Positions 34,386-43,924 of a stretch of 64,000 nucleotides of DNA are shown here, in pieces. Location of the stretch: assembly GCF_008369105.1 (NCBI RefSeq), contig NZ_VINQ01000016.1, forward strand, positions 1 to 64,000, read 5' to 3'. The DNA comes from Aquicoccus porphyridii (GTDB taxonomy: Bacteria > Pseudomonadota > Alphaproteobacteria > Rhodobacterales > Rhodobacteraceae). Below the pieces are notes generated by a model. The model was not told the origin of the DNA. It did no database searches and was given only the letters and a program-made list of their open reading frames with translations. The translations under genes were made by a program, and so were the position numbers. Within the stretch, counting starts at the first letter, position 1. Each line of letters begins with the position of its first letter.

Positions 34386-34512
34386 CGCGGCGTCCTTTGC
34401 TTTGGGGCGCAGAATACGCGCACATGAAGGGCAGGCAAGCAAAAGCTTGATCCCCGTGCCCGCCCGGCCCATGGTCGGCGACAGCAATCATCGGGAACGG
34501 AAGGAAACAGGA

Positions 34513-34827
34513 ATGAGCATGGTCCACGTCTTTGCACTCATCACCACGAAACCGGGCCAGCGCGACGCGGTGCTGGAAAAGTTCCGCGCCAACGTGCCGG
34601 CGGTCGAGGCCGAGGCGGGCTGCATCGAATATCGCCCGGTGGTGGATATGGACGAGGCCGGTTCATTCCAGACGCCGCTTGGCCCCGATACGTTCGGCGT
34701 GATCGAGAAATGGGAGAGCATGGCGGCGCTGCAAGCCCATGCGGTGGCGCCGCATATGAAAGCCTATGGCGCGGCGGTGAAGGACATGCTGGCCGACCGG
34801 GTGATCCATGTGCTGAGCGACGCCTGA
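34513..34827 (+). CDS. Putative quinol monooxygenase (ABM domain)
   Basis: 104 aa with a GGAAGGAAACAGG site. A single ABM domain is present: VHVFALITTKPGQRDAVLEKF, EAGCIEYRPVVD, FGVIEKWESMAALQAHAVAPHMKAY, close to YgiN-type proteins that oxidise quinols without metal. The His in APHM and the EKWES strand are conserved family features. It is divergent from ppdK (about 127 bp between starts) and followed by a repeat-bearing terminator region. A second ABM protein is at 14182-14502. Confidence 0.85.
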   Translation: MSMVHVFALITTKPGQRDAVLEKFRANVPAVEAEAGCIEYRPVVDMDEAGSFQTPLGPDTFGVIEKWESMAALQAHAVAPHMKAYGAAVKDMLADRVIHVLSDA

Positions 34828-34853
34828 GGCGGGCGCGCAAACGCAAGGGCGAC

Positions 34854-34927
34854 GGGGGCCAGCCCCCGCGGCGCAAAACGCGTCGCGTTTTGTCGCCTAC
34901 CCCCGGAGTATTTCGGGCAAGATGAAG
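34854..34927 (+). terminator. Hairpin cluster with single GAGTATTT repeat unit
   Basis: After the ABM gene: hairpin GGGGGC-CA-GCCCCC (34854-34867), then the palindrome CAAAACGCG-T-CGCGTTTTG (34874-34892), then the repeat unit GAGTATTTCGGGCAAGATGAAG truncated to one side (34906-34927). It probably ends both this gene and the convergent glyS. Confidence 0.65.
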
Positions 34928-34945
34928 CCCGGGGCCGGGCGCGCC

Positions 34946-37114
34946 TCAGCCCTGGATGCGGGTGAGATCGGCGACCGAGAGGCAGAGCGTGCGGATGCGG
35001 CTCAGGAGGTTGAGGCGGTTGCGGCGCAGCACCTCGTTCCCGGCATTGACCTGCACCGCCTCGAAAAACGCATCCGTAGGCGCACGCAGCCGGGCCATGG
35101 CGGCCATGGCGGCGGCGAAATCCTCAGCCTGCATGGCGCTGGCGATCTCGGGCTCGGCGGTGTCGAGCGCGGTGAAGAGGGTTTTTTCCTCTGGTGTGTC
35201 GGCGAATTTCACATCCGCGCCGAAGGAATATTCCACGCCGTCGTTTTCCTCGGCCTGGGTGAGGATGTTGTTGGCGCGTTTGAAACCCTGAAGCAGGTTG
35301 TCGCCATCGTCGGTCTTGAGGAAATCGGCCAGCGCCTCGGCACGTTTGACCAGAAGGGTGAGATCGTCATTGCCCTCCATGACAAGGCAGGCGTCGATCA
35401 CGTCATGGCGGATGCCCTCGTCGCGCAGATGGACCTTGAGTCGATCATGGAGGAAGGCGAGGAGGTCAAGTATGACCACTTGTTTCTCGTCAAAAACCAA
35501 ACCGCTTTCATCAATACCAAGGGCAGCATCAGCCTTTGTGTGAGCTTGAGAGGATTTAGCTGACTGGATAATCCAATCAGCAGGTTGAGGACCAAAAGCA
35601 CTCTTCATGATAGCTTCCAGCCCAAACCTGACTCCATTCCCCAACACCAACCGGATCACCCCCAGCGCCGCACGGCGCAGCGCATAGGGGTCTTTTGAGC
35701 CGGTGGGTTTCTCGTCGATCGCCCAGAACCCGGTCAGCGTGTCGATCTTGTCGGCCAGTGCGACGGCGACGCTCACGGGGTTTGTGGGCACGGCGTCGCC
35801 CGGCCCGAGCGGTTTGTAATGCTCTTCGCAAGCCTCCGGCACACCGTCGTCATGGCCTGCGGCCTCGGCGTAATACCGCCCCATAAGCCCTTGCAATTCG
35901 GGGAATTCACCGACCATTTCGGATTGCAGGTCGGCCTTGGCGACGCGCGCGGCCTCGGCGGCGAGGTCGGGCTTGGCGCCGACCATGGGGGCGATTTCTC
36001 GGGCCAGTGCCTCGATGCGCTTAATACGGTCGGCCTGGCTCCCCAGCTTGTTGTGGAACGTCACGTCCGAGAGCCCGGCGGCCATGCCTTCGAGCCCCTT
36101 TTCACGGATGGTGCGCAGGTCGTTTTCCCAGAAGAATTTCGCATCGCTGAGCCGTGCCGCGAGCACCTTTTGATTGCCCGCGAGGATGGTCGCGCCGTGG
36201 TCGGGCGTTTCGATATTGGCGACGGTGATGAAGCGTTCGATGCGCCCCGTCTTGGGGTTGCGCACCGAGAAGAATTTCTGATGCTCCTTCATCGAGGTTT
36301 GCAGCACCTCGGGCGGCAGGGCGAGGAAATCCTCGCCGATCTCGCCCATCAGCACCACGGGCCATTCGACGAGCCCCGCCACTTCGGCCAGAAGGCCGCG
36401 ATCCTCGACCAGTTCGAACCCGGCGGCGAAGGCGCGGTTCTGCGCCTCTTGCAGGATGTGGCCCTCGCGCTCGCCCGCGTCGAGGATCACATGGGCGCGT
36501 TTGAGCTTGGCGGCATAATCGTCAAAGCCGGTCACGGCGAAGGGTTCAGCGCCCATGAAGCGGTGGCCGCGGGTGGTGTTGCCGGCGGTGATGCCGTCGA
36601 TCTCGAACGGGACGGTCTCGGCGCCTTCCTCGGTGCTGAGGATGCACAGGATCGAATGCAGGGGCCGGACCCAGCGCAGGCTGCCCGCGCCCCAGCGCAT
36701 GGATTTGGGCCATGGGAAATTGCGGATTGTGTCTTCGAGCACCTCGGCCACGATGGCGGCGGCGGGGCGGCCCGGTTTCTCGATACTGGCGAAATAGATC
36801 GCGCCCTTGGGGGTGTCGCGCTGTTCCAGTTGATCGCGGGTGAGACCCGCGCCGCGCAGGAAGCCCTCAATCGCCTTTTCCGGCGCGTCGACGCGGGGGC
36901 CCTTGCGTTCCTCGCGGAGGGTGGGGCTTGCGGCGAGCAGATCCTCGATGGCGAGGGTGAGGCGACGCGGGGTGGAAAAGGCCTTGGCCCCGCCATAGGT
37001 CAGCCCCGCCTCGACCAGGCCGTCGGTCATGCGCTTTTGCAGATCCTGCGCCGCGCGGGCCTGCATCCGCGCGGGGATTTCCTCGGAGAAAAGTTCGATC
37101 AGGAGGTTGGGCAT
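34946..37114 (-). CDS. glyS: Glycine--tRNA ligase beta subunit
   Basis: 722 aa. The N-terminus MPNLLIELFSEEIPARMQARA is the GlyS signature. Central MKEHQKFFSVRNPKTG and the C-terminal anticodon-binding region with SVADLTRIQG are present. With GlyQ it charges tRNA-Gly. Residues about 491-551 (35461-35640) are unusual: by hand count the DNA there is about 47 percent GC over 180 bases, against about 62 percent in the row before it. They encode a segment (FGPQPADWIIQSAKSSQ...) not expected between the conserved parts of the family. Separated by 1 bp from the DUF6446 gene upstream. Confidence 0.95.
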   Translation of the reverse strand: MPNLLIELFSEEIPARMQARAAQDLQKRMTDGLVEAGLTYGGAKAFSTPRRLTLAIEDLLAASPTLREERKGPRVDAPEKAIEGFLRGAGLTRDQLEQRDTPKGAIYFASIEKPGRPAAAIVAEVLEDTIRNFPWPKSMRWGAGSLRWVRPLHSILCILSTEEGAETVPFEIDGITAGNTTRGHRFMGAEPFAVTGFDDYAAKLKRAHVILDAGEREGHILQEAQNRAFAAGFELVEDRGLLAEVAGLVEWPVVLMGEIGEDFLALPPEVLQTSMKEHQKFFSVRNPKTGRIERFITVANIETPDHGATILAGNQKVLAARLSDAKFFWENDLRTIREKGLEGMAAGLSDVTFHNKLGSQADRIKRIEALAREIAPMVGAKPDLAAEAARVAKADLQSEMVGEFPELQGLMGRYYAEAAGHDDGVPEACEEHYKPLGPGDAVPTNPVSVAVALADKIDTLTGFWAIDEKPTGSKDPYALRRAALGVIRLVLGNGVRFGLEAIMKSAFGPQPADWIIQSAKSSQAHTKADAALGIDESGLVFDEKQVVILDLLAFLHDRLKVHLRDEGIRHDVIDACLVMEGNDDLTLLVKRAEALADFLKTDDGDNLLQGFKRANNILTQAEENDGVEYSFGADVKFADTPEEKTLFTALDTAEPEIASAMQAEDFAAAMAAMARLRAPTDAFFEAVQVNAGNEVLRRNRLNLLSRIRTLCLSVADLTRIQG

Positions 37115-37115
37115 G

Positions 37116-37643
37116 TCAGTTGCCTTGCTCTTTTGGAGGGCAGTCTTCGGGGGCGGGGCGGCCGTCGAAGACCACTTCGCCGCAATGGTTGATCTGGTGC
37201 CAGACGAAGCCGCGCCCGTCGGGCATCACGGCGACCACGCGGTCGATGCCGTATTCGATGTTGGAGGTGCCCATGAAGGCATGCGCCGCGCCGGTTTCGA
37301 GGGCGCGGCCGATTTCCTTGGCATCAAAGCACGAGAACCAGTGCGGGGCGACGCGCGGTTCGGCCCCGTCATAGCGTTCATAACTCGTGCGCAGCGCATC
37401 GAGGCCAAGCGTGGTGGTGAAACAGGCGCGGTAGCGGATTGGCGAGCTATCGGCGTTGATGGCGCGGAACTCGTCATAGACGATGGGTTCGGGCGCGCCG
37501 GTGGTCATGGTCGTGAGCATCACGTCACCGGTGCCGATGGGCGTGACCTCTTCGTAGTAGGCGTAAACCTGGAGGTAATAGATCGCCGCACCCGCGATGA
37601 GCGAGACGATGACGATGAACCCTGCGATGATCTTGCCGCTCAT
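37116..37643 (-). CDS. DUF6446 family membrane-anchored protein
   Basis: 175 aa. A single N-terminal helix ([21 protein letters not shown]) anchors a periplasmic domain containing [32 protein letters not shown] and [15 protein letters not shown]. Two cysteines, in SCFD and NHCG, could pair. The function is unknown. It lies between glyQ and glyS: its ATG overlaps the glyQ stop by 4 bp and its stop is 1 bp from the glyS ATG, so all three share one transcript. Confidence 0.85.
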   Translation of the reverse strand: MSGKIIAGFIVIVSLIAGAAIYYLQVYAYYEEVTPIGTGDVMLTTMTTGAPEPIVYDEFRAINADSSPIRYRACFTTTLGLDALRTSYERYDGAEPRVAPHWFSCFDAKEIGRALETGAAHAFMGTSNIEYGIDRVVAVMPDGRGFVWHQINHCGEVVFDGRPAPEDCPPKEQGN

Positions 37644-38572
37644 GACCCGGCATACCCCCCGGCCTCGGTCAGAACGAAGGCGTCGGCGCATTGCTTGGCC
37701 AGCGCGCGGACGCGGCCGATATAGGCCTGACGCTCGGTGACCGAGATCACCCCGCGCGCGTCGAGCAGGTTGAAGATGTGGCTGGCCTTGATGCATTGGT
37801 CATAGGCCGGGTGGGCCATGACGATGCGCTTGGCGGTCTTGGGGTCATGATGGTCCTGCGACAGGATCGCCTCGCATTCGGCCTCGGCCTCCTCAAAGTG
37901 GCGCAGGAACACATCGGTGTTGGCGACGTCGAAATTCCAGCGTGAATATTCCTCTTCGGTCTGGCGGAACACGTCGCCATAGGAAAGCGGGATCGGCGCG
38001 TCGGGGTCGTTGAAGGGCATGTCCATCACGTGGTCGATGCCCAGCACATACATCGCCAGCCGTTCGAGGCCGTAGGTCAGCTCGCCCGAGACGGGGTGGC
38101 AGTCATGGCCGCCAACCTGTTGAAAATACGTGAATTGCGAGACTTCCATGCCGTCGCACCAGACCTCCCACCCGAGGCCCCAGGCGCCGAGCGTGGGGGA
38201 TTCCCAATCGTCCTCGACAAAGCGGATGTCGTGCAGCTCCATGTCGATGCCGATGGCCGCGAGGCTGCCGAGGTAAAGCTCTTGCAGGTCGGGGGGGCTC
38301 GGTTTGATCAGCACCTGGTACTGGTAATAATGCTGGAGCCGGTTGGGGTTCTCGCCATAGCGCCCGTCGGTGGGGCGGCGCGAGGGCTGAACATAGGCGG
38401 CGGCCCAGGGGCGGTTGCCGAGGCTGCGCAGCGTGGTCGCGGGGTGAAAGGTGCCCGCGCCCACCTCCATGTCGTAGGGTTGCATCATGGCACAGCCCTG
38501 CGCGGCCCAATAGGATTGAAGCCGCAGGATGATCTCTTGAAAACTGCGGGGTTTGGACGGTCGGGACGTCAT
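37640..38572 (-). CDS. glyQ: Glycine--tRNA ligase alpha subunit
   Basis: 310 aa, the family length. [34 protein letters not shown], the class II motif [25 protein letters not shown] in shortened view, and [13 protein letters not shown] are all characteristic. It forms the alpha2beta2 synthetase with GlyS. The ATG at 38572 is preceded by AAGAGG; the frame is open upstream but without homology. First gene of glyQ-DUF6446-glyS. Confidence 0.96.
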   Translation of the reverse strand: MTSRPSKPRSFQEIILRLQSYWAAQGCAMMQPYDMEVGAGTFHPATTLRSLGNRPWAAAYVQPSRRPTDGRYGENPNRLQHYYQYQVLIKPSPPDLQELYLGSLAAIGIDMELHDIRFVEDDWESPTLGAWGLGWEVWCDGMEVSQFTYFQQVGGHDCHPVSGELTYGLERLAMYVLGIDHVMDMPFNDPDAPIPLSYGDVFRQTEEEYSRWNFDVANTDVFLRHFEEAEAECEAILSQDHHDPKTAKRIVMAHPAYDQCIKASHIFNLLDARGVISVTERQAYIGRVRALAKQCADAFVLTEAGGYAGS

Positions 38573-38755
38573 TGAAATGCCTCTTTCATGCGCCTTTGTC
38601 GCGCCTCGGGTCGCGTTCGCGCCCTGCTTAATCGGGGGGGGCGGAAGGGTCAATTGCAGGCTCACGCATATTTTGGATGCGCCGGGCGCGGGATTTGGTA
38701 AAACACGCCTAGGAAACAAGACCAAAGCGGACAGGGCAAAGGCGTTAATTTCACC

Positions 38756-40495
38756 ATGATCAGACAGTTCCATGCAGTTTTCACCGTCCTTTTTCTTCTG
38801 GCTCAACCGCTTGCGGCGCAGCAATTTGTCGCCGCGTGGGTTCAGGTGGAAGCGCAGCCCAGCCTGTCACAGGCGCAGGAACGTATCCGCGCCTATGCCG
38901 CGCGCCTGCCGGATGTGAACGGGTTTGCGCTCAGCAGCGGCTGGTACGGCATCGTACTCGGCCCCTACACCGAGGATGACGCCGAGCGGGTGTTGCGGGT
39001 TTACCGCGCCGAAGGTGAGATTCCGCGTGACAGTTTCATCGCCCGCACCGCGAGTTTTCGTCAACAATTCTGGCCGGTTGGCGCGAATTTGCTGGACCTG
39101 CCCGACCTGGTCGAACCACGGGAAAGCATCGAAACGCAAGCCGTCGAGGCAGAGCCCGAGCCGGAGATGAAACCCATCGACGAAACCCCCGCCGAGGCGC
39201 GCCGGAACGAGGCGGCGCTGACCCGCGAGGAGCGCATGGAGCTTCAGACGATGCTGCAATGGGCTGGGGTCTATACAGCGGGGATCGACGGCGCGTTCGG
39301 GCGCGGCACGCGCAGCGCGATGGCCGCGTGGCAGCGCGACAACCGGTATGAGCCGACCGGTATCCTGACCACCATGCAGCGGGCCGCGTTGAAACGGCAA
39401 TACAATGCCATTCTCGACGGTCTGAACCTCGAGCTGGTGCGGGACGACACCGCGGGGATCGAAATGGCGATTCCGACGGGCGTGGTGGACTTTTCCGCCT
39501 ACAGACCGCCATTCGTGCATTTCGACGCCACCGGGGAGCTTGACGCAAAAGTGTTGATGATTTCCCAACCGGGCGATCAGAACACGCTGTTCGGGCTTTA
39601 CGACATCATGCAGACGCTTGAAATCGTGCCCGAAACCGGGCCGCGCGAGCGTGACCGCGACAATTTCGTTCTGACCGGGCGGGATGCCCACATCGTCAGC
39701 CATACCGAAGCGCGGTTGCAGGGCGGCGAGATCAAGGGGTTCACCCTCGTCTGGCCCAGCGGCGATGAAGAGCGCCGGACCCGGCTTCTGGATGAAATGC
39801 GCAAGAGTTTCAATCGATTGGACGGTGTGATGAGCCCCGCCGAAGGAATCGACACGGAGCAGAATATCGACCTTGTTTCAGGGCTGGATATCCGGCGGCC
39901 GTCCTTGTCGCGCTCGGGCTTTTTCATTGATGGGCGCGGCACGGTGGTGACCACGGCGCAGGCGGTGGAAGGCTGCGAGAAGATCACGCTCGACAACCGC
40001 TATGATGCTGAAATCCTTGGCCTTGACGCGGCACAGGGGATTGCGGTCCTGCGCGCCACGGAGGCGCTGGCACCGGCGCGGGTGGCGGCGCTGCGCGAGG
40101 GCGATCCGCGGCTGCAATCGGAGGTGGCGGTGTCGGGATTCTCTTACGAGGGGCGGCTGGGCGCGCCCACGCTGACCTTTGGAACGCTGAGTGATATCAA
40201 GGGATTGCGCGGCGAATCCAGCCTCAAGAGGCTGGCGTTGAACGCGCTTCCGGGGGATGCGGGGGGCCCGGTGATGGATGCGGGCGGGGCCGTGTTCGGG
40301 ATGCTTTTGCCGCAGCCCGAGGGCGCGCGCAAACTGCCCGAGGACGTGCATTTCGCCGCCGATGCGGCGACCATTCGTGCGATGCTGCAAGACCTTGGAA
40401 TCACGGCACAATCCGGCACCATCAGTAGAACCATGACGCCCGAGGCGCTGACCGATCATGCCGCCGGGATGACGGTTCTGGTCAATTGCTGGTAA
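38756..40495 (+). CDS. Secreted SPOR/peptidoglycan-binding protein with a catalytically dead trypsin-like domain
   Basis: 579 aa. A signal peptide ends near residue 21 (PLAAQQ). A SPOR-like region spans about 24-100 ([18 protein letters not shown]...). A PG_binding_1 domain spans about 158-215 ([27 protein letters not shown], split here by position). A trypsin-like domain spans about 385-540. The catalytic positions are changed: TTAQAV (399-404) has Gln402 for His, AAQGIAVL has Gly428 for Asp, and GDAGGP has Ala502 for Ser. It therefore looks like an envelope-binding pseudoprotease. It is divergent from glyQ and convergent with trkH. Confidence 0.85.
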   Translation: MIRQFHAVFTVLFLLAQPLAAQQFVAAWVQVEAQPSLSQAQERIRAYAARLPDVNGFALSSGWYGIVLGPYTEDDAERVLRVYRAEGEIPRDSFIARTASFRQQFWPVGANLLDLPDLVEPRESIETQAVEAEPEPEMKPIDETPAEARRNEAALTREERMELQTMLQWAGVYTAGIDGAFGRGTRSAMAAWQRDNRYEPTGILTTMQRAALKRQYNAILDGLNLELVRDDTAGIEMAIPTGVVDFSAYRPPFVHFDATGELDAKVLMISQPGDQNTLFGLYDIMQTLEIVPETGPRERDRDNFVLTGRDAHIVSHTEARLQGGEIKGFTLVWPSGDEERRTRLLDEMRKSFNRLDGVMSPAEGIDTEQNIDLVSGLDIRRPSLSRSGFFIDGRGTVVTTAQAVEGCEKITLDNRYDAEILGLDAAQGIAVLRATEALAPARVAALREGDPRLQSEVAVSGFSYEGRLGAPTLTFGTLSDIKGLRGESSLKRLALNALPGDAGGPVMDAGGAVFGMLLPQPEGARKLPEDVHFAADAATIRAMLQDLGITAQSGTISRTMTPEALTDHAAGMTVLVNCW

Positions 40496-40562
40496 GCCCC
40501 GCGCAGGTCAGCGCACAGTTTGGCGCACGGTGGGGTTAACAGGATTTTTTCAGCGAAAAATC

Positions 40563-40645
40563 GGGGGGTGATCCCCGGCTGCTGCCCGGCTGTTACCCGT
40601 ACACCGCCGCGTTGCAGCGAAATCGGGGCTGACAGGCGTTAACGC
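40563..40645. repeat. CCGGCTGCC-type intergenic repeat, copy 3
   Basis: In the convergent gap between the pseudoprotease and trkH genes. GGGGGGTGATCCCCGGCTGC, then CCCGGCTG (40563-40599), is a diverged copy of the elements at 17940 and 27308. The palindrome GCGTTAACGC at 40636-40645 is also found beside copy 1. Confidence 0.6.
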
Positions 40646-40706
40646 AACGCGCGCGCCATTCGAGCCACGCCCGAAGGTGACGAGGAACCAGCCGCGCGGG
40701 CGGTTC

Positions 40707-42155
40707 TCAGGCTCTCCAGAACCCGGGCAGGACGAGCACGATGACCGAAATGATCTCGAGACGGCCGAGTAGCATGCCGAAGGTCATGAGCCATTTGGCC
40801 GCGTCGGGGAAACCATCCATGGCACCGGTCGGGCCGATCAATGACCCGAACGCGGGGCCGATGTTGAAGATCGCTGTCCAGGCACCTGTAACCGACTCGA
40901 GAAAGGGGAGTCCGGTCAAGGCAAGCCCCACGGACAGGAGACCCAGTGACAGGACGTAGACCGTGAACATGACGCTGATCGACGTGACAACATCATCGGG
41001 CACGGCCCGCCCGCTCATGCGCAGCGGAAGGACGCGGTGCGGATACCCGATGCGGCGGACTTGATTGCCAAGGGTCGAGAAAAGAACCTTGTAGCGGAAT
41101 ACCTTGATCGAGCAGACGGTGGAACCGGTGCAGCCGCCGATCGCGCCGACCGAGAACAGCACCACGAAGGCAAGCGGGCCCCAGAGCGTGACGTCCGCAC
41201 TGCCATAGCCGGTCCCGGAGAACAGGGAAACGACGTTGAACACGATCTCGCGGAAGGTGGCGGCATCGTATTGTCCGCCGATCAGGAAGACCGAGGCGCT
41301 TACCCCGAGAACGGCATAGGCGATCCAGAGCAGATAGGTGCGCACCTGTTCGTCGCGCCAGATCGGGACAGGATCGCCGCGCATCAGTTGCAGCAGGCGC
41401 ACGAAGGGAACACTGGCCACGATCATGAACACCACGCCTGCATATTCGGCTGGCCCGGCGAATTTGGCAAAGGAGAGATCGGACGTGGAAAACCCCCCCG
41501 TCGACATGGAGGTGAGCGCATGGACGGTGGCGTCAAGCGCGTTCATGCCGAACGCCAGGTAGGTCAGAATGGCGACGACGGTGAGGCCGATATAGACCTC
41601 GAACAACCCGCGCGAAATGTCGATCGTGCGCGGCAGCACCTTGCCCAGCGTATCGAAACCTTCGCTGCGAAAGAACTGCATGCCGCCGACGCGCATCACC
41701 GGCAGGAAGATCATCGCCACGATCACGATCCCGAGCCCGCCGACCCATTGCAGGATGCCGCGCCACAGCAGTAGCCCCGCCGGCAGATCGTCAAGCCCGA
41801 CAATCACGGTCGCACCTGTCGTGGTAACGCCGGACATGGCCTCGAAATAGGCGTCGGTGAAATTGAGATCGGTCTCGCCCAGCATGAGGGGCAATACCCC
41901 GAACAGCGGCAGAACGACCCAGACCCCCGTTGTCAGGATAAAACTGTGCTGGATGGTCAGCCCGTCGCGGATGCCGCTGCGACAGGCAAGCGCCATGAGC
42001 GTGCCGAACAGGATCGTGAGCACCGCGGATTCGGCAAAGGCAGGCCAGTGGCCGCGCCCCTCGGCCAGATCCACGAGGAGCGGCGGCACCATGAAGAGCC
42101 CGAGCACGGCCACGAGAAGGCCAATGATATATCCAACGGGGCGCAGGTCGATCAT
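40707..42155 (-). CDS. trkH: TrkH-family potassium uptake protein
   Basis: 482 aa from the ATG at 42155; a TTG 12 codons upstream is weaker. It is a multi-span membrane protein with the four selectivity-filter repeats of the family, recognisable as AMSGVTTTGATV, SMSTGGFSTSD, LFSGTGYGSAD and FNIGPAFGSLIGP. It moves K+ across the inner membrane and normally needs a TrkA NAD-binding subunit, which is not in the window. Convergent with the pseudoprotease gene. Confidence 0.93.
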   Translation of the reverse strand: MIDLRPVGYIIGLLVAVLGLFMVPPLLVDLAEGRGHWPAFAESAVLTILFGTLMALACRSGIRDGLTIQHSFILTTGVWVVLPLFGVLPLMLGETDLNFTDAYFEAMSGVTTTGATVIVGLDDLPAGLLLWRGILQWVGGLGIVIVAMIFLPVMRVGGMQFFRSEGFDTLGKVLPRTIDISRGLFEVYIGLTVVAILTYLAFGMNALDATVHALTSMSTGGFSTSDLSFAKFAGPAEYAGVVFMIVASVPFVRLLQLMRGDPVPIWRDEQVRTYLLWIAYAVLGVSASVFLIGGQYDAATFREIVFNVVSLFSGTGYGSADVTLWGPLAFVVLFSVGAIGGCTGSTVCSIKVFRYKVLFSTLGNQVRRIGYPHRVLPLRMSGRAVPDDVVTSISVMFTVYVLSLGLLSVGLALTGLPFLESVTGAWTAIFNIGPAFGSLIGPTGAMDGFPDAAKWLMTFGMLLGRLEIISVIVLVLPGFWRA

Positions 42156-42251
42156 GCGCTGAGCGTTGGGAGTTTCCGCGCGCACTGTCAAGCGGGATCG
42201 GAGCGCCCTACGGGCGCAGTTCGGCCCGAGTCGGAACGTCTCGGCAAAACC

Positions 42252-42476
42252 TCAGACGTAGTAGAGATCGCGGAAGACGTGATGCGCGATATCCTCGCGT
42301 TTGAGGCCCATCTCTGCCAGTTCGGCATCGGAGCGGGCTTCGAGCGCGACAATCTGGTCACGACGCGAACGGATGTGGGCATAGGTTTCAAGCCTGCCCA
42401 TGAGCGTGTCCAGCCAGCGGCCCACGCGTGCGCGGGCGGTGTCGATGACCGTGATTTGAGATGTGATATCAGCCAT
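42252..42476 (-). CDS. DUF1127 domain-containing small protein
   Basis: 74 aa. The DUF1127 motif is in the C-terminal half: YAHIRSRRDQIVALEARSDAELAEMGLKREDI. The basic, helical sequence fits RNA or DNA binding. In other alphaproteobacteria such proteins affect small-RNA turnover and phosphate or stress responses, which is family knowledge rather than evidence here. A single gene upstream of trkH, with AAAGG before its ATG. Confidence 0.9.
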   Translation of the reverse strand: MADITSQITVIDTARARVGRWLDTLMGRLETYAHIRSRRDQIVALEARSDAELAEMGLKREDIAHHVFRDLYYV

Positions 42477-42639
42477 TTTGGAAACCTTTCCTGAATTTGG
42501 TCAGACTGTGGTTTCCTCCCTGCTGATCAAGATAAGGGATAAATGGGTCAGCACCACTGACAAATTCGCAACCCTGCCGCCCGCCCGGTGCATGCGTTTT
42601 GCACGCGGCCGGGGCGGGAATCGGCGCCGGTCAGTGCGT

Positions 42640-43734
42640 TCAGCCGACGTGGAACAGCGTGGTGAAGAGCCGCGGGTCGAGGCTGGCGGTTTCGAACAAT
42701 TCGCCCTCGGTCAGGATCGAGACGGCATCGTGGGAATGCAGCGATTCCTGGTGGCTGGCGACTATGCGGAAATCGCCGATGCGCGGGTCGTCTTCGAGTT
42801 GCTGGGCGAAAAGCCGGGCCGCGTCCTCGACGAAGATCGGGTTGGCGGCGTTCAACTCGGCGAAGGCCTGTTCATCCTCGCGTTTGACCATCACCTGCGT
42901 TTCGGTCGGCACCGCGGCGCGGGCGAGGTCGATGAGATCCTCGAACCACAGGCATTTCGCCGTATCCCGCACCTCGACCGAGAGCCGCGCCACCGAGCGT
43001 TGCGAATGCGGCGTGGCGAGTTGCCCGCGCGCGGAGCGGGCATGTTCGGAAAGTTCGAGCGAGCAGGGGCAGGTCGAGGAATAGACGTAATCGAGATGGA
43101 TGATCTTGCGCCGCGCCCCGCCCTGTTCGACGAGTTCGAGCGCGATGTCGTAATATTGATAACCGGCGAGGCCCGAGCGCAGGCTTTGCACCTTCATCGG
43201 GAAGGAAAGGCGCATCTGGATTCGGGCATCGAAGCTTTCAAGGTCGGATTTGTAATCGTCGAGCGCGGCCTCGATCACCTCGAAGCTGAAGGTCTTGTCG
43301 GCATGGGCATAGAAGCTGCGCATGATGCGGCTCATGTTGATGCCCTTCTTCTCGGCCTCGAGGCTGACACTGCCGGTGACGGAGGTTTCCAGCGTCAGGT
43401 CGCCGTTGTCGCGGGTGTGATACTGGATCGGCAGGCGGAAATTCGAGATGCCGACATGCTGGATCACCCGTTTTGCGCCACGAATGAGGCTGGCCGGGCC
43501 GTTCTGGAGATCGGGCAGCGTCGCCTTGTAGGCGGGGGTGACGGTGAAGCCTTCGGGATAATCGCGCGAAAACTCGGGGTAGTCGGCGCCGGGAATCAGG
43601 CGGGCAAGCGCGGGGTCGAGATCGGCGCGTTCCTCGGGGCTCGCCTGCTCGGCCCATTGGCGCAGCCGGGCGAGCGCGGTTTCGGCCTCTTCCCGCGAAG
43701 GCGCCTTGTCGATGTCGGGCGTGATCTTGTTCAT
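42640..43734 (-). CDS. folE2: GTP cyclohydrolase FolE2 (type IB)
   Basis: 364 aa from the ATG at 43734, with AAGGGGG upstream. Conserved FolE2 parts: ISNFRLPIQY, TGSVSLEAEKKGINMSRIMRS, the metal-binding cysteine in YSSTCPCSLELSEHA, and PHSQRS with its His. It opens GTP to dihydroneopterin triphosphate, the first folate step, upstream of FolB and FolP elsewhere in this window. Type IB enzymes can use metals other than zinc. Single gene next to metZ. Confidence 0.95.
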   Translation of the reverse strand: MNKITPDIDKAPSREEAETALARLRQWAEQASPEERADLDPALARLIPGADYPEFSRDYPEGFTVTPAYKATLPDLQNGPASLIRGAKRVIQHVGISNFRLPIQYHTRDNGDLTLETSVTGSVSLEAEKKGINMSRIMRSFYAHADKTFSFEVIEAALDDYKSDLESFDARIQMRLSFPMKVQSLRSGLAGYQYYDIALELVEQGGARRKIIHLDYVYSSTCPCSLELSEHARSARGQLATPHSQRSVARLSVEVRDTAKCLWFEDLIDLARAAVPTETQVMVKREDEQAFAELNAANPIFVEDAARLFAQQLEDDPRIGDFRIVASHQESLHSHDAVSILTEGELFETASLDPRLFTTLFHVG

Positions 43735-43924
43735 GTGCCTGCCCCCCTTAGGGCCGATGCTGCCAGTCGCAATGTAGTGCCGACAGGGCGAAATTGCCAA
43801 TGCTTATGCCCACGTATACGTGAGGGCACGGGCACGGATCAGTTTTTTGCGCCCCTGCCGCAGGGAAATACGACGCGGGGGGCGCGCGTTTCGGGGTCTT
43901 TTCACGAACGATGGAACGCCGGGT

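Noticed and set aside
31977-34427. An 816-codon plus-strand frame opposite ppdK
   Set aside because: It is the reverse of a clear PPDK with all catalytic motifs; the plus frame has no family features.
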